Shown here piece after piece: positions 45,463 through 56,255 of a stretch of DNA of 64,000 nucleotides. The DNA lies in the NCBI RefSeq assembly GCF_033115175.1, contig NC_084837.1, positions 90,268,499 through 90,332,498 of the forward strand. The letters are read 5' to 3'. How positions within the stretch are numbered: the stretch's first letter is position 1; the number at the start of each line of letters is the position of its first letter. The position numbers and the translations under genes were made by a program. Source of the stretch: Lepus europaeus (lineage: Eukaryota; Chordata; Mammalia; Lagomorpha; Leporidae). Under the pieces are notes generated by a model, which was not told where the DNA came from, ran no database searches, and saw only the letters and a list, made by a program, of their open reading frames with translations.

Positions 45463-46009
45463 CAACATTGTCTCCTGATGGTATAAATTCAACTGTTCCG
45501 AGATAGCTGGAAAGAAACATAGAGGTTACATGCCAAAGAGAAGCCACGATTGGCTGTTAGCTTGGTGCTTGAGGTTCTGATGGTCTGGTTTTGGTTTTGG
45601 TTCTGGTTTTGGTTTTTGGTTTTGCTTCCAAGCGCCTGAATTTTCCGCATGTCCTACATTCAGCAGATATGATTTGAACAAGCAGGAAAAAAAAGAGTGA
45701 TTAATCAAAAGGTCTCTATGGCAATCGGGCCCTGGTCCATCCACGAATCTGGGACTTTTCTAGAACAGATGGAAATGGAGTCAGCAGCAAGGGGGAAAGG
45801 ACAGAGTGACGATGAGAGTGGAGGGCCCGGGTGGGACTCCAACACGATCTGGTCCCCTGTGAGCTCCTGGAGGGAGCCCACCTCCGGGGGGGGGGGGCAT
45901 TCTGCTCCTCCTGGGGGCAGCAGGCACTGCGCCTGGGCCGCCGACCTTGGCCATGCCCCACGAGCCTGGCCAGCACTGGACACCTCGGCCCCCTTCACTT
46001 CCCATCCAC
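45463..46009. other. no gene; unassigned sequence
   Basis: Contains the (TTTTGG)n tract and a 12-base G run (45886-45897). No coding signal. Confidence 0.45.
45585..45624. repeat. (TTTTGG)n simple repeat
   Basis: About six imperfect GGTTTT units ('ggttttggttttggttctgg' and onward). It reads as a Lys-Pro-repeat frame on the minus strand, which is an artefact. Confidence 0.9.
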
Positions 46010-46200
46010 TCCATGGAAAAAGTGCTGACCTCACTCTGTGGAGGCGCAGAGATGCTGAGTCAGCCGATGGCTGAGTGGCCCGAAGCCCCATGGCCAGGAT
46101 GTGACATGCCCGGAGGGAAGAGGCCCCCAGCATCTGGGACCAAGGTCACACAGGTCACAAAAGACCAACCTCGACCTGGGGTTTGAAGCCAGGCTTGTCT
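46010..46200 (+). repeat. MIR relic
   Basis: Sense MIR pattern: 'actctgtggaggcgcagaga', 'ctgagtggcccgaagcccca' and 'gaccaaggtcacacaggtca', then 'tggggtttgaagccaggc'. Confidence 0.6.
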
Positions 46201-46604
46201 TGGCACCAGACCCAGGGGTGCATCTGCACAGGAGTGGGGGGCCTCCCAGGTGCCCTGCAGCCCAGCCCCCAGCTGGCCGCACTGCTCACCGGCTGCAGGC
46301 ACCTGCCCTGCCCTGCACCGGGGCCCGGCCCTCACAGCCTTGGGAGGCCTTGGCTCGGGCAGGGCCCAGGGGTGCGGGACAGGCATGTTGGGCAGTGGGG
46401 GAGGGGGTACCTGGAGCCTGGGACAGTGGAGGCTCTGTGTCACCCCCACCAACACAAGGCCCCATCAGGCAGGACTCCTGGACTCCCTGCTCCGGGCCGC
46501 CATCCACTGTCTGTGGCCAACAGGTGTGTCTAAGAGCACTCTGCAAAGGCAGCTCCCACAAAACGGACTCAGCTCCCCTTGGAGAGCAGCAACAATGCAG
46601 GTGT
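46201..46604. other. no gene; unassigned GC-rich sequence
   Basis: Overlapping open frames on both strands; no recognised repeat or domain. Confidence 0.45.
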
Positions 46605-46895
46605 CTGGGCTGGTGCTGTGGCACCCCCGGTGCACCCCACACAGGCACCGGTTCGAGTCCTGGCTGCTCCACTTCCGATCCAGCTCCCTGCTAATGCACC
46701 TGGGAAAGCAGCAGAGGAGGGCCCAAGTGCCTGGGTCCTTGCACCCTCATGGGAGACCCGGATGAAGCTCCTGGCTCCTGGCTTCAGCCTGGCCATATGG
46801 GAGTGGACCAGGAGATGAAGATCTCTCTCCTCTCTGTCTCTCCTCCTGTCTCTGTCACTCTGCCTTTGAAATTTAAAAAAAAAAAAAACTTTTAT
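46605..46895 (+). repeat. CSINE with small deletions
   Basis: Sense from 'tgggctggtgctgtggcacc' to 'gaaatttaaaaaaaaaaaaa'. The stretch between the A box and B box is shortened. Confidence 0.9.
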
Positions 46896-47021
46896 TTTAA
46901 GAAAAGAAGGCAGGTGCTGGCCAGCTGCATGGCCCGGCTCTGTTGGGAGAGGCTGAGGAAAGCACTCACTGGTGAGGAAGTGGCCGTGTTTTGGGGGGGA
47001 GGGTTCTAACTGAGAGCATGC

Positions 47022-47290
47022 TACATGGATCTTCCATCTGCTGGTTCACTGCCCGAATGCGCACGACAACCAGGATTGAGCCAGGCTGAAGCCAGGAGCC
47101 AGGAACTCCAGCCAGGTCTCCCGCGTGGGTGCAGGGGCCCAAGCACTTGGACCTGCACCTGCTGCCTCCCAGGGTGTGCATTAGCAGGGGGCTGGAATTG
47201 CAAGCAGAGCCAGGACTGGAACCCAGGCGCTCCCACAAGGGATGCAGGTGTCCAAGCAGAGTGTTAACCCCCGCGCCAAACGCCCAGCCC
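47022..47290 (-). repeat. older CSINE
   Basis: Antisense from 'tacatggatcttccatctgc' to 'gcgccaaacgcccagccc'; tail absent. Confidence 0.85.
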
Positions 47291-47617
47291 AGAGGCGCTC
47301 ATTCTCAGAATTCCTGGTCAGCCTCGGGGACAGCATGGTCAGACGCCGCTTATGGAAGCAGATCCCTGGCTGTGTTCCTGCAGACATCTGGACCGAGGAG
47401 CAGGGGGCAAGGCTGCAGGGCACACCAGGGCCCACTGCAAGAGCAGACGGACCAGCCGGGGAGCACCAGAAACTGTGGCGGTGCTGAGAGGCGCCAGAGG
47501 CGCTTTCCTTCGCCGAGCCTCAGTTTCCCCGCTGGTGCCGCCTTCGGAGGCGGTCCCAGGGAACCCGTCCAGGCCGCCCACCGCCTCCCCTGCTGGGGAC
47601 GCAGTTGCAGCCGGCTT

Positions 47618-47631
47618 CCACCAGAGGGCGC
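47618..47631 (+). promoter_or_regulatory. CTCF-like motif
   Basis: CCACCAGAGGGCGC matches the core CCASYAGRKGGCRS at every position. Binding is not shown. Confidence 0.6.
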
Positions 47632-47667
47632 GGCGGTTCCAGGGTTCAGAAGAACCTGTCTCCGACA

Positions 47668-47722
47668 CGCGCGCGTTCCTGCACACGCGCGCGCGCACAC
47701 ACACACGCACGCACACACACAC
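47668..47722. repeat. (CG/CA)n alternating microsatellite
   Basis: Alternating purine-pyrimidine tract of ACGCGCGC and CACACA units, of the type able to form Z-DNA. Confidence 0.85.
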
Positions 47723-48420
47723 AGGAGAGTGTGGCTCCTGGCACCGGCGTCGCTTGCGGTCTCCTGATGAGCAGACATCGAGGGGTAGGAGTGCCAGGGG
47801 CCTGCCGGTGGCTACCACCTGTGAAAGGTGACGCGGGAGAGGGAACTGAGCGGGCTGAGCCTCGGGGTCCACGCGGACCCTGCCGAGTCCCCGCCTCTCC
47901 CACGGGCAGGTCCCGAGCTGGGGCTGCTCCCTAGCGGGGTCCCGAGAGGCTGAGACGGCCCAGATCGGCCACAGGCGCGGGTTCCGGGAAGACGCTGGTT
48001 GCCCACCTTGCGGCTGCGCGCACATTCTTTCTGGAAGGCAGAGACCTGCAGGGTAGCAGCCCCTGTCTCAAAGCCGCGTGCCCCGCGGGCAGCCCCTTCT
48101 CGCCTTCTGCCTTGACCGCCTGGAGCCCCTCTCGCCCCGGCTGGGTGCAGGGCACCAGCAGATGCTCCCCAGGGAAGGAGCCCCAGCCCACCAACCCCTG
48201 TGCAGGGGTCGATTGGTGCCCACTCTCCTGCGCTCTCCGCCAGTCCCTGGGCACAGAATCCCCAGTGGGGACGAAGGCGGAGTCCACATCCCCGGGGGCC
48301 GGGGCACAAGGGCACAAGAGCCCTGGGGGTGAAGGGGTTTGCGCAGCCGCCTGCCCGCCCCCAGCGCAGCTGCACCTGCCAGCACGGATGGAGACCCTGC
48401 CGCAGGGACTGACGAAGGAG

Positions 48421-49334
48421 GGTTGGAGAGGGTTTTCCAGAGCCAGACTCCCTCCCTCGGGCAGACTGGGGGCGGCTGGGCCGGGGCGGGGCTCCTCTCA
48501 GGCACCAGGAATGCCCATCTGCCGTTGCAGGGACCTGGCCGAGCCTGCGGCGCCACCCTCCTGGGGCCAGATGGTCACCACCCCATCCCGGCTGCCCTCC
48601 CAGCAAGGCCTGGACAAAGGCCTCTCTGCCTTCCAGCCCCTTCCCTTTCAGCCAACAGGAGCCCACTGTGCCAGGTAGAGGGGCCCTGGTTGTCTTGGAA
48701 ACCAGGCCTGTGAGGAAGGGGCAGGTGGCTGGGGTGGGACAAAAGAGAGGGGCTGATATCCGGAAGATGCCAAAAATCACACACATGCAGGCGCCATGGC
48801 ATGTGCACACACGTGGATGCCTGGTTTGTGCACATACGGGCCCGTGGCATATGCGCACACACACAGAGCCTGAGGGAGAAACAGGCAGACACCCGAGGTT
48901 TTCTGTGATCTGTCACCGTGTCTAGGGCTGAGGCGCCCCAGCTGAGTAAGCACCCTCCCAGTGCCCCTCTGGGCGCAGGCACCAGGAGAAAGGCCAAAAC
49001 AAATTTCCCCTGCAGCTGCCCCTGTCCACACCCTTGAGTCTGTCTGTGAGGACAGTCAGGGGACACCCAGCCGGCTGAGCCTCAGGGAGACACACGGGTG
49101 GACTTTGGGTGCCAGGCACTGGCTGGACTGTGCAGTGGGGGTGGGGGAGCCCCGGGAGCCCCCGGGAGAGAGCAGGGGCCCTGGTGCAGCCTGGCTCAGC
49201 CCCTCCCCCTCCCCTTTCCCAGGAGACCTTATGCTTTTGCTGAACTGGGGGTCTCTGCAGGGTCCCAGTTCCCTCCCCACTTAAACTAGAAGTTTCCAGA
49301 ATGTGGGGCCTGTGTTTTCACGTTCTTAGTGCTG
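48421..49334. other. no gene; unassigned GC-rich sequence
   Basis: Includes a degenerate CA/TG-rich part at 48776-48870. The 350-codon minus frame (47812-48864) crosses this and the CpG patch and is overlapped by open plus frames. No domain is recognisable, so I do not call it a gene. Confidence 0.4.
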
Positions 49335-49515
49335 TAGGGCTGCCTAGTAAAATACGGAGGGTCCAGGTAAATTTGAATTTCAGGCTAAAATAAAAAATAC
49401 TTTGGTAAAAGTGAACCTCAGATACTTTGTGGGAAATTAACTAAAAAAGATATTCATTATTTACTGAAATTCAAAGATAACTGGGCATCCTGTGTTTATA
49501 CTAGCTAAATTTGGA
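49335..49515. mobile_element. palindromic DNA-transposon relic
   Basis: Two arms are imperfect reverse complements: 'aaatttgaatttcaggct' near 49368 pairs with 'tactgaaattcaaagataac' near 49462, and the outer 'cctagtaaaata' pairs with 'tgtttatactagct'. This is a short non-autonomous palindromic element. The exact family is uncertain. Confidence 0.65.
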
Positions 49516-49539
49516 AACTTCATATAGGAAGGCCCCACA

Positions 49540-50205
49540 CACAGCAAACAAACAACTAGATTAAAAGTGAAAAGATGGATAGAAACAACATAGACAACAT
49601 CGCGGTGCAGTGCGTTAAGCCGTATCTGCAGTGCTGGCCCCATCTGGGCGCAGGTTCAAGTCCTGGCTGCTCCACTTTCAATCCAGCTCCCTGCTAATGT
49701 ACCTGGGAAAGCAGCAGAGGATGACCCAAGTGCTTGAGCCTCTGCTCCCATATGGGAGACCGGGAAGAAGCTCCTGGCTCCCGTTGGTCCTTCCCCTGGC
49801 CATCTGGGAAGTGAACCAGTGGATGGAAGATCTCTCTCTCGCTCGCTCGCTCGCTCGCTCTCCGTCACCCTCTATCTCTGTAACTCTTTCAAATAAATAA
49901 ATAAATAAATCTTTCTTTGCAAAAAGAAGACATTATATACAAACAGTAACCAGAACAGAGCTGGGATAGCTATACTAAAAGAACAAATAGGCTTAGTTAA
50001 AAATTATTTCAAAAGATGAAGAAGGACATGAGAAAAGAAGATATGACAGTTATGGACATATACACACCTAACAACAGAGCCGCAAACTCTGTGAAGCAAC
50101 CTGGCAGGACCAAAGCAAGACATGGTTCTCCAACAGTGGTTGGTGGTTCTAATACCCTTCTTCAGGACTGCGTAGAACAGCTAGACAGAACTCAGAAGGA
50201 AGCAG
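49540..50205 (+). mobile_element. L1 ORF2 fragment split by a CSINE
   Basis: 'gattaaaagtgaaaagatgg' before the SINE, and 'cagtaaccagaacagagctg', 'atagctatactaaaagaaca' and 'atatacacacctaacaacag' after it, follow the L1 ORF2 endonuclease region in order. No open frame remains. Confidence 0.75.
49595..49925 (+). repeat. CSINE with (TCGC)n in its CT tract
   Basis: Sense from about 'acatcgcggtgcagtgcgtt' to '(AAATAAAT)n ctttctttgc'. The CT tract includes (TCGC)5 at 49841-49860. The first bases of the SINE head are missing. Confidence 0.92.
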
Positions 50206-50211
50206 CAGCAG

Positions 50212-50300
50212 GGGCCGCGTTGGCACTGAGGCCGAGACACTGCCTGGGACACCTGCGTCGGTTCCAGCTTTTTCTCCCTGTCTTTCAAATGGAAGTGTGA
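50212..50300 (+). repeat. CSINE remnant, internally deleted
   Basis: 'ggggccgcgttggcactgag' head, 'gcctgggacacctgcgtcgg', then directly 'ctgtctttcaaatggaag'; most of the middle is missing. Confidence 0.65.
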
Positions 50301-50985
50301 GTTAATAAATAACTAGAAGCAAAGAGAATTGGTACCCGACACTCTCTAGACAAGGAAATCCCAGGACCAGACAGCTTCCCGGCTTCCTGGCTTCCAGGGG
50401 GCAGGGCGGGGGAGGGTCCACAAAGCACTGCGTGGAGGGGCGGTCCCAATCCTCAGATTCCTCCAGGGAGTGGAAGAGGAGCGTGCTCTCTACTCCGTTC
50501 TGTACAGCCAGCTTTACTCTGCTCGGGAACCTAGATAAAGACGGCACAAGGGAAGCAAACTAGGGGCCCATCTCCCGTAGAACATCACATACTGCAAGTT
50601 AGCCATTGTGTGTGACTTCTTTTTTAATCAACTTTGTTAATGACTTTAAAAACAAACAAACTTGTTTTCCACGTGTCATCCACTTGGAGACCTTGAGGTG
50701 TGGCGAGAGCAGTTTCCTGGGAGCGCAGTCTTTCAGGCTGGCTTCCAGCATGGCGCTCAGCTGGTTCTAAATTGTCGCTGACAGAGCCCCCGGAGCCTGT
50801 CTTCCCCACCAGTCCCACCCAGGTTTCTCCCTGTCCCCCAGACCCTATGAGATTTTGTAGAAGAAAAGCTCCAAAAGGCGTTTCCCAAACAGAAGGGGAA
50901 AGGTTTTATTGGGAAAACGTTGATCAGGGAGACGTTCACAAACCACTGTGATGGATTCTGAAGCCAAGATATAAACAGTATTAAG
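50301..50985. other. no gene; unassigned sequence
   Basis: Mixed sequence without recognised repeats or coherent frames. Confidence 0.45.
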
Positions 50986-50994
50986 ATTGCTGGA

Positions 50995-51336
50995 GGAGCC
51001 GGCGTGGTGGTGCAGTAGGTTAAGCATCCGCCTGTGGGGCCAGCATCCCATATGGGTGCTGGTTCGAGTCCTGGCTGCTCCTTTTCCAATCCAGCTCCCT
51101 GCTGGTGGCCTGGGAAAGCAGTGGAGGATGGCCCAAGTGCTTGGGCCCCTGCACCTGCATAGGAGACCAGGAAGAAGCTCTTGGCTCCTGGCTCCTGGCT
51201 CCTGGCCCAGCCCTGAGTGTTGCGGCCATCTGGGAGTGAACCAGCAGATGGAAGACCTCTCTCTCTGTCTTTCCCTCTCTCTGACTGTAACTCGCCACTC
51301 AAATAAATAAATCTTTAAAAAAGGGAGAGAGGAGAT
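50995..51336 (+). repeat. CSINE, full length
   Basis: From 'ggagccggcgtggtggtgca' to 'caaataaataaatctttaaa'. ATTGCTGGA flanks it (50986-50994 and 51337-51345). A local 'ctcctgg' triplication lies at 51184-51206. Confidence 0.93.
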
Positions 51337-51345
51337 ATTGCTGGA

Positions 51346-51749
51346 ATTTGGCGTGAAATGAAATTTTTTGAATCTACCACATTTACTCTTTTAAGGTTTT
51401 CCTAATTATGCACATGTGAAAGTAACTTCTCAAAAATTAAAAGCGATTACAAAGTTTTCTTTGGTCAGTTATGAGCAAGGATCGATGGGTAAGGCGGCGT
51501 GAGTGTGTACTGGACGTGGGTTTGAGAAGACGAATTTTGAGGTTGCCATTCAGGGACTTGCAGGTGTATTATTTGCTATTGTGCCAGACAATGTATCCAT
51601 GTAAGTTTTTTCTTCGTTCTCAAAGGTCCACTAACATAATTTAAAAGTTTAATTTGTTACTATCTTCCATTTCTGCATTTTTAATTTTCATTTTTATTGA
51701 CCTACTGAACTGTTAGAAATTTAGACAAAATTTTTTTCTGTCTGCAATT
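51346..51749. other. no gene; AT-rich unassigned sequence
   Basis: AT-rich, with no recognised repeat. May be old L1 or a conserved block; I cannot decide by eye. Confidence 0.4.
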
Positions 51750-52086
51750 CTTTTTTTTAAGAATCATTTATTTATTTGAGAGGTAGAGTTACAGAGAGAG
51801 AGAGAGGGAGGGAGGGACAGAGAGAGAGGTCTTCCATCCACTGTTTCACTCCCCAAGTGGCCACAATGGCCAGAGCTGAGCTAATTAGAAGCCAGGAGCC
51901 AGGAGCTTCCTCCAGGTCTCCCATGCAGGTGCAAGGACCCAATGACTTGGACCATCTTCCAGTGTTTTCCCAGGCCATAGCAGAGAGCTGGATTGGAAGT
52001 GAAGCAGCCGGGACTCAACTGGCACCTATATGGGGTGCTGGCACTGCAGGTGGAGGCTTAGCCCACTGCACCACAGCACTGGCCCC
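51750..52086 (-). repeat. CSINE, full length
   Basis: Antisense, from 'ttttttttaagaatcattta' to 'ccacagcactggcccc'. It lies just before the tail of another antisense CSINE. Confidence 0.93.
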
Positions 52087-52097
52087 TACAATTCTCC

Positions 52098-52435
52098 TTT
52101 TTAAGAGTGCTTTATTTATTTATTTTTATGTTTATTTGCAAAGCAGAGCAACAGAGAGAGAGAGAGAATGATCTCCCATCTGCCGGTTCACTCCCCAAAT
52201 GCCCACAGCAACCAGGGCTGGGCCATGCGGAAGTTAGGAGTCCAGAACTTCATATGGATCTCCCACAGCGGGCGCAGGGGCCCGTGCACCTGAGCCACCA
52301 TTGCTGCCCCCCAGGGTTTGCACCAGCAGGGAGGTGGATCCGAAGTGGAGGAGGCGGGACTCACAGCAGATACTCCGGTAGGTGATGCAGGCGTCTCAAG
52401 CCGCATGGTAACCGCTATGCCTAACGCCTGCCCCA
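52098..52435 (-). repeat. older CSINE
   Basis: Antisense, from 'ctttttaagagtgctttatt' to 'tatgcctaacgcctgcccc'. More diverged than the copy on its left. Confidence 0.9.
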
Positions 52436-53378
52436 TTTGCGTTTCTTTTCCAGCCATTTGTATTATTTCTTTTATTGCAAGATGATAATTGAAAGTGACC
52501 TTGTGATAAAGACAGGAGGAGGACCCCCACTCTGGGTGTCAGATGTGCAAGGAAGGTAGCTAGCTGGGACCCATGGAACCAGGCCCAGGCGATGGTGCTC
52601 CATGCTGACTCACTCCTTTCTAGAACCTTCCAGAACCTTCCATGCCTATAGGATGATGCCTGCTTGATCTCTGCTGCACCCGCCCTCCCCCGCCGCCCCC
52701 GCAACAGTTTCCCCTCTCCCTGGGCCTGGCTGCTTCCTCTGCCATGTGGTCCCAGGCCCCTCCCCCCAGGGAGGCAGAGTAGGGTGAGAGCAGAAGGGAG
52801 TCTCATGGTGTTAATTGGTGCTAACGAATTCCTGCAGCCCCAGAGCCCCTCCCCTGCTGCGAGCAGGCAGCTGACAGCAGTGCCAGCCTTGCACTTTGCA
52901 GAGGCCACCAAGCAGCACCCCAGGTGCCCGCGGGGATGAGGAGAAGGCGAAGGGGAGGGCGAGGGCGCAGTGATAACTCGAGTGATCAGCGCTGTCTCTG
53001 CTGCGGTCCCACCCACGCACTTGACATGCACTTGACACGCACTTGACATGCACTTGACATGCACTTGAGCCACCCCGCCCCACCCCCTGGGATGCAGTAG
53101 CCCTGTCCCACTTTATATGCCAGCCATGGCTTTAAGTCCTGGCTCTGTCTGTGCCTGCTTCTGCACCAGGCTGGGGACAGACTTTTCTCTGTGAGGAAAC
53201 CGGGGACCAGAGAGGCTAAGCTGTTGTACCATGGTCCCTCGGGGAGGAGACGAGTGGGGACTCAGGTGGCTGACTGCAAAGCCTCAGCCTGCCCACCAGC
53301 CCAGCAGCCTCGCTGCAGGAGCCCCACTTGAACTCTGGCCTCTGACCTCCGCGGGGATCAGGAGGGGGTGCCTGCAGG
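52436..53378. other. no gene; unassigned sequence
   Basis: GC-rich, with a short 11-bp tandem repeat and a possible MIR trace near 53190-53220 ('gaggaaaccggggaccagag'). The 225-codon minus frame (52396-53073) lacks any domain. Confidence 0.45.
53017..53069. repeat. five-copy 11-bp tandem repeat
   Basis: GCACTTGACAT repeated about 4.8 times, with one C/T change in copy 2. Confidence 0.92.
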
Positions 53379-53862
53379 TCCACACACGCACACACACTTA
53401 CACACGCACGCCCCCCCACTCACATACACATATACACACTCACACCCCACACACACTCACACACATGCCCACACACACACTCGCCCACATACACACACAC
53501 CCACATATACCCACACACACCCACTCACACACACATGCCAACACACACCCCCACACATGCCCACACACACACTCACAGCCCCCACGCCCACTCACACACA
53601 CACTCGCCCACATACACACTTACATCCCACAATCACACGCCCACATACACACTCACACACACCCATGCCCCCCACGCAAACACACACTGACATAGACACA
53701 CAAACGGCCCTCACACTCACACACACACAGACACACACACGCCCCCCCATGCCCACACTCCTCACACACACACACCCACGCCCAAAAATGCCCCCCACAC
53801 TCACACACACACTCGCTGACACACACACGCCCCCCATGCCCACACACGCCCATTCGCCTGTG
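53379..53862. repeat. 480-bp CA-rich compound repeat
   Basis: Almost entirely (CA)n interrupted by CCC, CT, TG and GC steps ('acacgcacgccccccca', 'cacacatgcccacacac'). Similar sub-blocks recur, so it behaves as a degenerate minisatellite. It creates His/Thr-rich frames on plus and Cys/Val-rich frames on minus. Confidence 0.93.
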
Positions 53863-54455
53863 TCCGAATCACCGTGGCTCGCGGCCAGTCCTCCGTCATC
53901 ATCGTCGTCCTCATCATCTGCTGTGCAGCGCAGTGGGACCACCCCCTGCAGCGCACGCGAGGCCTGGGGGTAGACCTGGCGGATGAGAACCAGGCACTGA
54001 GGCTTCCAGAACCTTCTTTGTCACGGACCAGCTGTGCGACCAGGACGAGCGACTTCTCCTTCCCGCTTCTCCCCTCGCTTCCCCAGCTTTCTCGTCTGTA
54101 AAGTTAGTCCGATTGTGAGTCAGCTGCTTCACACAGTGTCCAGACAGAGCCATGACCCCCACCGTCGCCACTGCGGCCGTCTGTCCACTGAGGGGTTGTC
54201 GTGGAGGTCAGGGACGGGAGCCCGTGCGAGCGCCTCGGCTTGCGGCTGAGGACAGGGGGGCCAAGTGAGCCTGCACTGTAGGTTCCCGGCCTGGCTGGGA
54301 TTTACCAACACAACAGTGCCAGCCCTTGAAGTCCATACATCAACTTGCCATCCACAAATGGCCTGCCTGGGACTCACTCGGAACTTCGGGGGCCGTGGCT
54401 ACATGGGCTGGTGGGGAGTCTCAGAGGAGCTGCCGCTAAGGAGGAGGCCCGGGAG
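53863..54455. other. no gene; possible MIR trace
   Basis: 'cagctttctcgtctgtaaag' near 54085 recalls an antisense MIR. The remainder is unassigned. Confidence 0.4.
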
Positions 54456-54466
54456 TGATTTAGAAC

Positions 54467-54806
54467 TTTTCTTTTTAAAGAATTATTTTATTTATTCGAA
54501 AGACAGAGCTACAGAGAGAGGTAGAACCAGAGAAAGAGAGAGATAGAGAGGTCTTCCATCCGCTGGTTCACTCTCCAAATGACCACAATGGCCAGAACTG
54601 AGCTGATCCAAAGCCAGGAGCCAGGAGCTTCTTCCAGGTCTCCCACACGGGTGCAGGGGCCCAAGCACTTTGGGCCATCTTGTGCTGCTTTCCCAGGCCA
54701 TAGCAGAGAGCTGGATTGGAAGTGGAGCAGCCGGGACTCGAACCGGCACCCATATGAGATGCCGGCACTGCAGGCGGCTTTACCCGGTGTGCCACAGCGT
54801 CTGCCC
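54467..54806 (-). repeat. CSINE, full length
   Basis: Antisense, from 'tttctttttaaagaattatt' to 'tgccacagcgtctgccc'. Flanks TGATTTAGAAC (54456-54466) and TGATTTACACC (54807-54817) fit a worn target duplication. Confidence 0.93.
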
Positions 54807-54817
54807 TGATTTACACC

Positions 54818-55415
54818 TGTCATGTGCATGATGGAGCGAGACTTGTGGTCTTTTCTCACGATATCTTCTGCCTGCATTTGGTATCAAGAGGGATGGCTAG
54901 TCTCAGGGCATGTGTCAGGGGCTACTGTGGCTCTTGACTGTGGGGTTGTAGGATATCGAGGGAACTTCGACACATCAACTGATGCCCTCATATTGAGATA
55001 CCGGGGGTCCATAAAGGGGCTGGGAACGAGCAAGGTGCCCCAGGTGGGCTTGCCGGAGGCCCTGCCTGGGGAGCCCCGCCTAGGAAAGCTGCAGTGTACA
55101 AGCTGTTTTTGTCCTCCCCTGGAGTCCAGGGAAGATTCCAGAAGCCAGGGCCTGTCCAGCTGTGCTGAGGGAAGCAGGCAGTGTCCCTGAAGGGTAGGGA
55201 AGGGTCTGTGTCCAGTCAGCGGACCCCCCTGGTGCAGCAGGAGGAGCCCAGTGGAAGCCAGGCAGCCCCAGAGTCGAACCGTGGAGTGACTCGGCTCACT
55301 CATCTGTAGAATGGAGACCCAACGCCGTGGAGCTCTGTCTTTCTGAAGACAATGGAGCTGAGCAGGGGATGTTCTAGAACTGGCGGGGCGAGGCGGCTGT
55401 GACGGCTGGCCTGTC
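54818..55415. other. no gene; unassigned sequence
   Basis: No recognised repeat. The frames of 122-210 codons here overlap on opposite strands and have no domain. Confidence 0.45.
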
Positions 55416-55419
55416 TTTG

Positions 55420-55565
55420 TTTCATGTTTTGCTTTGGTTTTGTTTTTATTTGACACACACACACACACACACAGCGGGAAGGGGAGAGCGCCCCCAAGTG
55501 GCAGTTCACTTTCCAAACGTCTGCAACGCCTAAGACTGGGCCAGGCTAAAGCTCAGCATTTTAGC
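55420..55565 (-). repeat. CSINE 3' remnant with (CA)n
   Basis: 'ttgtttttatttgacacac' tail, (CA)14 at 55451-55474, then 'ggcagttcactttccaaacg' and 'actgggccaggctaaagctc'. Old, truncated. Confidence 0.7.
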
Positions 55566-56077
55566 CTTTTGGAATTCAGGGACGTTTGAGCGATTCCGCT
55601 CACAGGCTCCATCACTGGGTCTGTGGAAATGAACTGACAATAGACATGAACACATGGGGCTGGGGAGAGCATACAGACCAACTGGCCTGTGCATGTGCCT
55701 GGAGCCACACAGAACAGGCACTGCAAAGAAAAGCCAGACGGTTGAGGCTTTTCTACACCCCCACTTCATGGGGGAGGGGGCAACATGGCCCCAGGCACTT
55801 CCAGTGGAGAAAAATCATCAATGCCGAAGATGCGGGGCGCTGGGACAATGGAGGATGCTCTGGACAAAGTCCTCCGGACTCCGGGCTCGGCGCTTCCTCT
55901 GTGTGTGAGTTTAATCTTCCCCCACTAATATAAGAGGTTGTAGATGTTTGTGCTCATCTTTGGCCGGCCCAGTCTTGGATACAGGAATATCACAGGAAGC
56001 CGGTTCCTGCGTTTCAGGAGAGAAAGGTGGTCCAGATATCAGCACAAAGGCAGAGGGGCCTGGAGGCCATGCGGTGT
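55566..56077. other. no gene; unassigned sequence
   Basis: No recognised repeat or coherent coding frame. Confidence 0.45.
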
Positions 56078-56255
56078 GGCACTGGCGCTATGGCGCAGTC
56101 AAGCCTCTGCCTGCAGCACCAGCATCCCACATGGGCACTGGTTCGAATCCCGGCTGCTCCACTTCTGATTCAGATCTCCGCTGATGCACCTGGGAAAGAT
56201 GGCCCAAGTGTTTGGGTTCCTGCCACGCCCGTAGGAGACCCGGATGGAGGCTGCA
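56078..56255 (+). repeat. CSINE, 3' truncated
   Basis: Sense head 'ggcactggcgctatggcgca' with B box 'ggttcgaatcccgg', ending at 'agacccggatggaggctgca'. The CT tract and tail are absent. Confidence 0.88.

Larger units (their letters stand above)
47490..48420. promoter_or_regulatory. CpG-rich patch with CTCF-like motif
   Basis: CpG dinucleotides are visibly denser than in flanking DNA (e.g. 'gccgccttcggaggcggtcc', 'gagggcgcggcggttcc'). CCACCAGAGGGCGC at 47618-47631 fits the CTCF core, and an alternating CG/CA purine-pyrimidine run follows at 47668-47722. No TATA, exon or gene start is evident. A distal element or unannotated promoter is possible. Confidence 0.4.

Noticed and set aside
45526..45744. 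Minus frame with KPKPEPKPKP repeat
   Set aside because: Product of the (TTTTGG)n simple repeat.
47812..48864. 350-codon minus-strand frame, the longest in the window
   Set aside because: GC-rich CpG patch with few stops; the encoded sequence shows no domain, and a plus-strand frame of 188 codons overlaps it.
53368..53973. His/Thr-rich 201-codon plus frame and Cys/Val-rich minus frames
   Set aside because: Direct translation of CA-rich low-complexity DNA.
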